From assembly GCA_017556885.1 (NCBI GenBank), contig JAFYLV010000162.1, positions 1-15,396 of the forward strand: a stretch of 15,396 nt of DNA. The letters are read 5' to 3'. Within the stretch, counting starts at the first letter, position 1. Every line of letters begins with the position of its first letter. Source of the DNA: Clostridia bacterium (GTDB lineage: Bacteria > Bacillota > Clostridia > Oscillospirales > QAMX01). A model generated the notes under the pieces. That model worked only from the letters and a program-made list of their open reading frames with translations, was not told the DNA's origin and made no database searches. A program made the position numbers and the translations under genes. Below, piece by piece: positions 13,564 through 15,396 of the stretch.

Positions 13564-15396
13564 TTATTTCTTTAAAAGTACGGCACCGAAGCAGTAGGCA
13601 CCAATATCATCGATCACGAGCTTACCGTTTTCAAGGGAACCGGTGCAGTTGATAAACTCTGCAGAGCTCCAGGTTTCTGCCAGTTCGACCTCGCCGATAA
13701 ATGCGGCATCGGCAAACATGTTCCACAGACCGATGGCAAGCTCATTTTCGCTCTTTGCCGTCTGCAGATAGAGATCCGGGCAGCGGCGGATGGCAACATC
13801 CATCGGCTTGCGGCGGATCCATGCGAGGCTCTCCAGCAGCTGATCCTGCATGTAGTAGTTGCGGAAGAGCATGGACACCTGACGTGCGCGCTTGCCCTCG
13901 AAGGGGAAGACGAGGAAGCGTCGGCCTTCCGCATCCTCATAATGATAGGCGGCGGCGCTGTCGCTGCCGTTGCGGAACTCGGTGAGGGACACGGCCTTCT
14001 CATCGGCGCGGAGCTTCAGCGTGCGGGCACCGTTGGAGCCGTACATACCATAGCGGAAGCCCATTCCTTCGCCCTTTGCGGGATAATAGACGGAGCTTGC
14101 GTTGAATTCGCCGTCGATGCCGCGAAGGCCGACGTCGAAGCCGCGTTCGGTGAGAAGCTTTGCGGCATCGCCGTCGAGAATGGCGCCGTGCGCAAGCATT
14201 TCCGCGGGAACGTTGCGGGCATTCTCGCCGAAGATGATGGTCACGTCTTCCTCGTCATACTGCATGGGGATCGCATTGTCGCAGAGAAGACGTGCGCTGG
14301 CGGGCGTGAAGTCCGCGGCAATATACTGCGGACCGGGATACTCAGGCCCGAAGTCGTATTCGGCAAGGCGGTTCATACACTCATAGACGCGGACACCGGC
14401 GTGCTTTTTATCAGCAAAGATGCGGCTGATGGAAGCAGCCACGTCCTTGTTGCGCACATGGCGCTCCACATATCCACGCTCATAGAAGGGGGTGACCTCA
14501 TAGTCTACCATGTATTTCAGAATACCGTCAATGCGTCCGTCGGCGCGGAGGGCGGTGTCCAAAGCTTCCAGATAAGCTGCGGGAACGTGGTGGCGGGGAC
14601 GGGGGAAGACGTCACCCTCGGAGAAGGTCTCGATGCCTTCGCCTTCGCACCAGGTCAGCTGCATTCTCTCAAGCTCGATGACGTTGGCAATATTGCAGCC
14701 GAAGCTGTTGTTATTTCCCCAGTAGGCGGCACCGATGAGCCGGAGGAAGGGCTTTGTGGAGCCGGCAAAGTCGCGGGCAAGGGTGATGGAATCGACACCG
14801 TCGATATCCCAGGTGTCAAGCACCGCACAGTGACCGAGGCGAATGGTGGGATCCACGGAATCCACCGCGGCACGAAGCTTTTTTGCCAGCACGCGCAGGC
14901 TTTCGCCGCAGGCCTGCAGCCATGCATCGCGGTAGCGGTTCTTACCGCCGACAAAGGCCTTTTGGATGAGCTCCTCACGGGTCAGTTCTTCGCCACCGAG
15001 AATCTCGGAGATGCGGGCAAGATGCAGGGGGCAGAAGCAGCCGATGTATCCGGTGCGGTAACCAAGGCGATAGTCGTCATCCAGCATGATCATGTCTACA
15101 CCGGTAGTCGCAAGATCGGCGACCCAACGGGCAAACTCGTTCTGAAATTCCTCGTCATAGGGACAGAAGGAGTCGGTACAGTAGCTGCCGTTGGCAGAAA
15201 TGATATACTGATATCCCTTATCATCGACCATGGAGCCGCCGTGTCCGAGGCTGGAGATCCAGACGGCTGGCTCGTAACCTTCGGAACGCAGCCACTCGAC
15301 CGCCTGGCGGATCTTGGGGATCGAATCGGCTTTTGCATCCTCGGTGGCAACGGAACGGCAGGCCGTAATGAAGACACGGTCAGCGCCGGATCGGGC
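13564..15396 (-). CDS. Large TIM-barrel glycoside hydrolase-like protein (5' end cut by window edge)
   Basis: The minus-strand frame is open from the window edge to TAA at 13564, giving 610 visible residues. ATG 15229-15231 is internal, since 55 further codons before it are open and read as good protein (SGADRVFITACRSVATEDAK). I do not recognise a named family. Visible layout: a TIM barrel (about 1-370) with VDMIMLDDDYRLGY (Asp106-108) and GCFCPLHLARI, a Cys-x-Cys motif seen in uncharacterised barrel hydrolases; DTWDIDGVDS; and FSEGDVFPRPRHH (Glu260), a candidate catalytic acid. A Rossmann-like, GATase-like domain follows (about 375-430, MLAHGAILDGDAAKLLTERGFDVGL), then a beta-rich end (GAYCFGAVLLKK). 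This order recalls GH42 beta-galactosidases, but the motifs are not plainly GH42. No secretion signal can be judged. It is the first visible gene of the fucosidase operon. Confidence 0.85.
   Translation of the reverse strand, partial: ARSGADRVFITACRSVATEDAKADSIPKIRQAVEWLRSEGYEPAVWISSLGHGGSMVDDKGYQYIISANGSYCTDSFCPYDEEFQNEFARWVADLATTGVDMIMLDDDYRLGYRTGYIGCFCPLHLARISEILGGEELTREELIQKAFVGGKNRYRDAWLQACGESLRVLAKKLRAAVDSVDPTIRLGHCAVLDTWDIDGVDSITLARDFAGSTKPFLRLIGAAYWGNNNSFGCNIANVIELERMQLTWCEGEGIETFSEGDVFPRPRHHVPAAYLEALDTALRADGRIDGILKYMVDYEVTPFYERGYVERHVRNKDVAASISRIFADKKHAGVRVYECMNRLAEYDFGPEYPGPQYIAADFTPASARLLCDNAIPMQYDEEDVTIIFGENARNVPAEMLAHGAILDGDAAKLLTERGFDVGLRGIDGEFNASSVYYPAKGEGMGFRYGMYGSNGARTLKLRADEKAVSLTEFRNGSDSAAAYHYEDAEGRRFLVFPFEGKRARQVSMLFRNYYMQDQLLESLAWIRRKPMDVAIRRCPDLYLQTAKSENELAIGLWNMFADAAFIGEVELAETWSSAEFINCTGSLENGKLVIDDIGAYCFGAVLLKK

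Noticed and set aside
12256..13575. 439-codon open frame on the plus strand opposite the fucosidase
   Set aside because: The minus strand encodes a clear GH29 enzyme; the long opposite frame follows from rare TTA, CTA and TCA codons in the real gene.

Overview
The window looks like chromosomal DNA from an anaerobic, gut-type Clostridia member (Bacillota), probably Oscillospiraceae/Ruminococcaceae-like. The evidence is the murB-whiA-dnaE-pfkA block, the Gram-positive promoters and Shine-Dalgarno sites, a sodium-pump decarboxylase-type membrane subunit, a GH29 fucosidase, and moderately GC-rich coding DNA with AT-rich intergenic spacers. This placement is inferred from gene content only.

Layout. 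(1) 1-1840, minus strand: a Gfo/Idh/MocA oxidoreductase followed after 6 bp by the N-terminal two thirds or so of a GT4-type glycosyltransferase that runs off the left edge. A sigma70-type promoter (TTGAAT, 17 bp, TATAAT) drives them. (2) 1942-9728, plus strand: a divergent extended -10 promoter drives murB, whiA, dnaE, pfkA and a PlsC-like acyltransferase with a C-terminal zinc ribbon. Spacing is tight and a strong hairpin terminator closes the operon at 9693-9728. rapZ and yvcK, which usually sit between murB and whiA in Bacillota, are missing here. (3) 9718-12179, plus strand: a separate unit begins with a promoter and a yybP-ykoY (Mn2+) riboswitch. Its P1 3' strand is also the 5' strand of an intrinsic terminator, so ligand binding should switch expression on. 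It controls an OadB-like Na+-transporting decarboxylase beta subunit without alpha or gamma partners in the window, a 47-residue single-helix membrane protein, and a membrane-anchored alpha/beta hydrolase. An 18-bp bidirectional terminator follows. (4) 12193-15396, minus strand, convergent: a two-gene glycan-degradation unit with a GH29 alpha-L-fucosidase and an upstream large, unrecognised TIM-barrel hydrolase-like protein that runs off the right edge.

The most interesting part is region 3. The riboswitch core, its ligand-exclusive P1/terminator pairing and the downstream genes can all be read directly. The cargo is an orphan decarboxylase beta subunit plus a tiny membrane protein, not one of the usual Mn2+ exporters (MntP, TerC/Alx, P-type ATPase, UPF0016). 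This suggests either an unrecognised Mn2+ efflux or homeostasis role for an OadB-type protein, or Mn2+ control of a Na+ pump.

No tRNA, rRNA, CRISPR array, insertion sequence or prophage signature was seen. No gene-free stretch exceeds 300 bases; the longest (9689-9932) is filled by the terminator, promoter and riboswitch.
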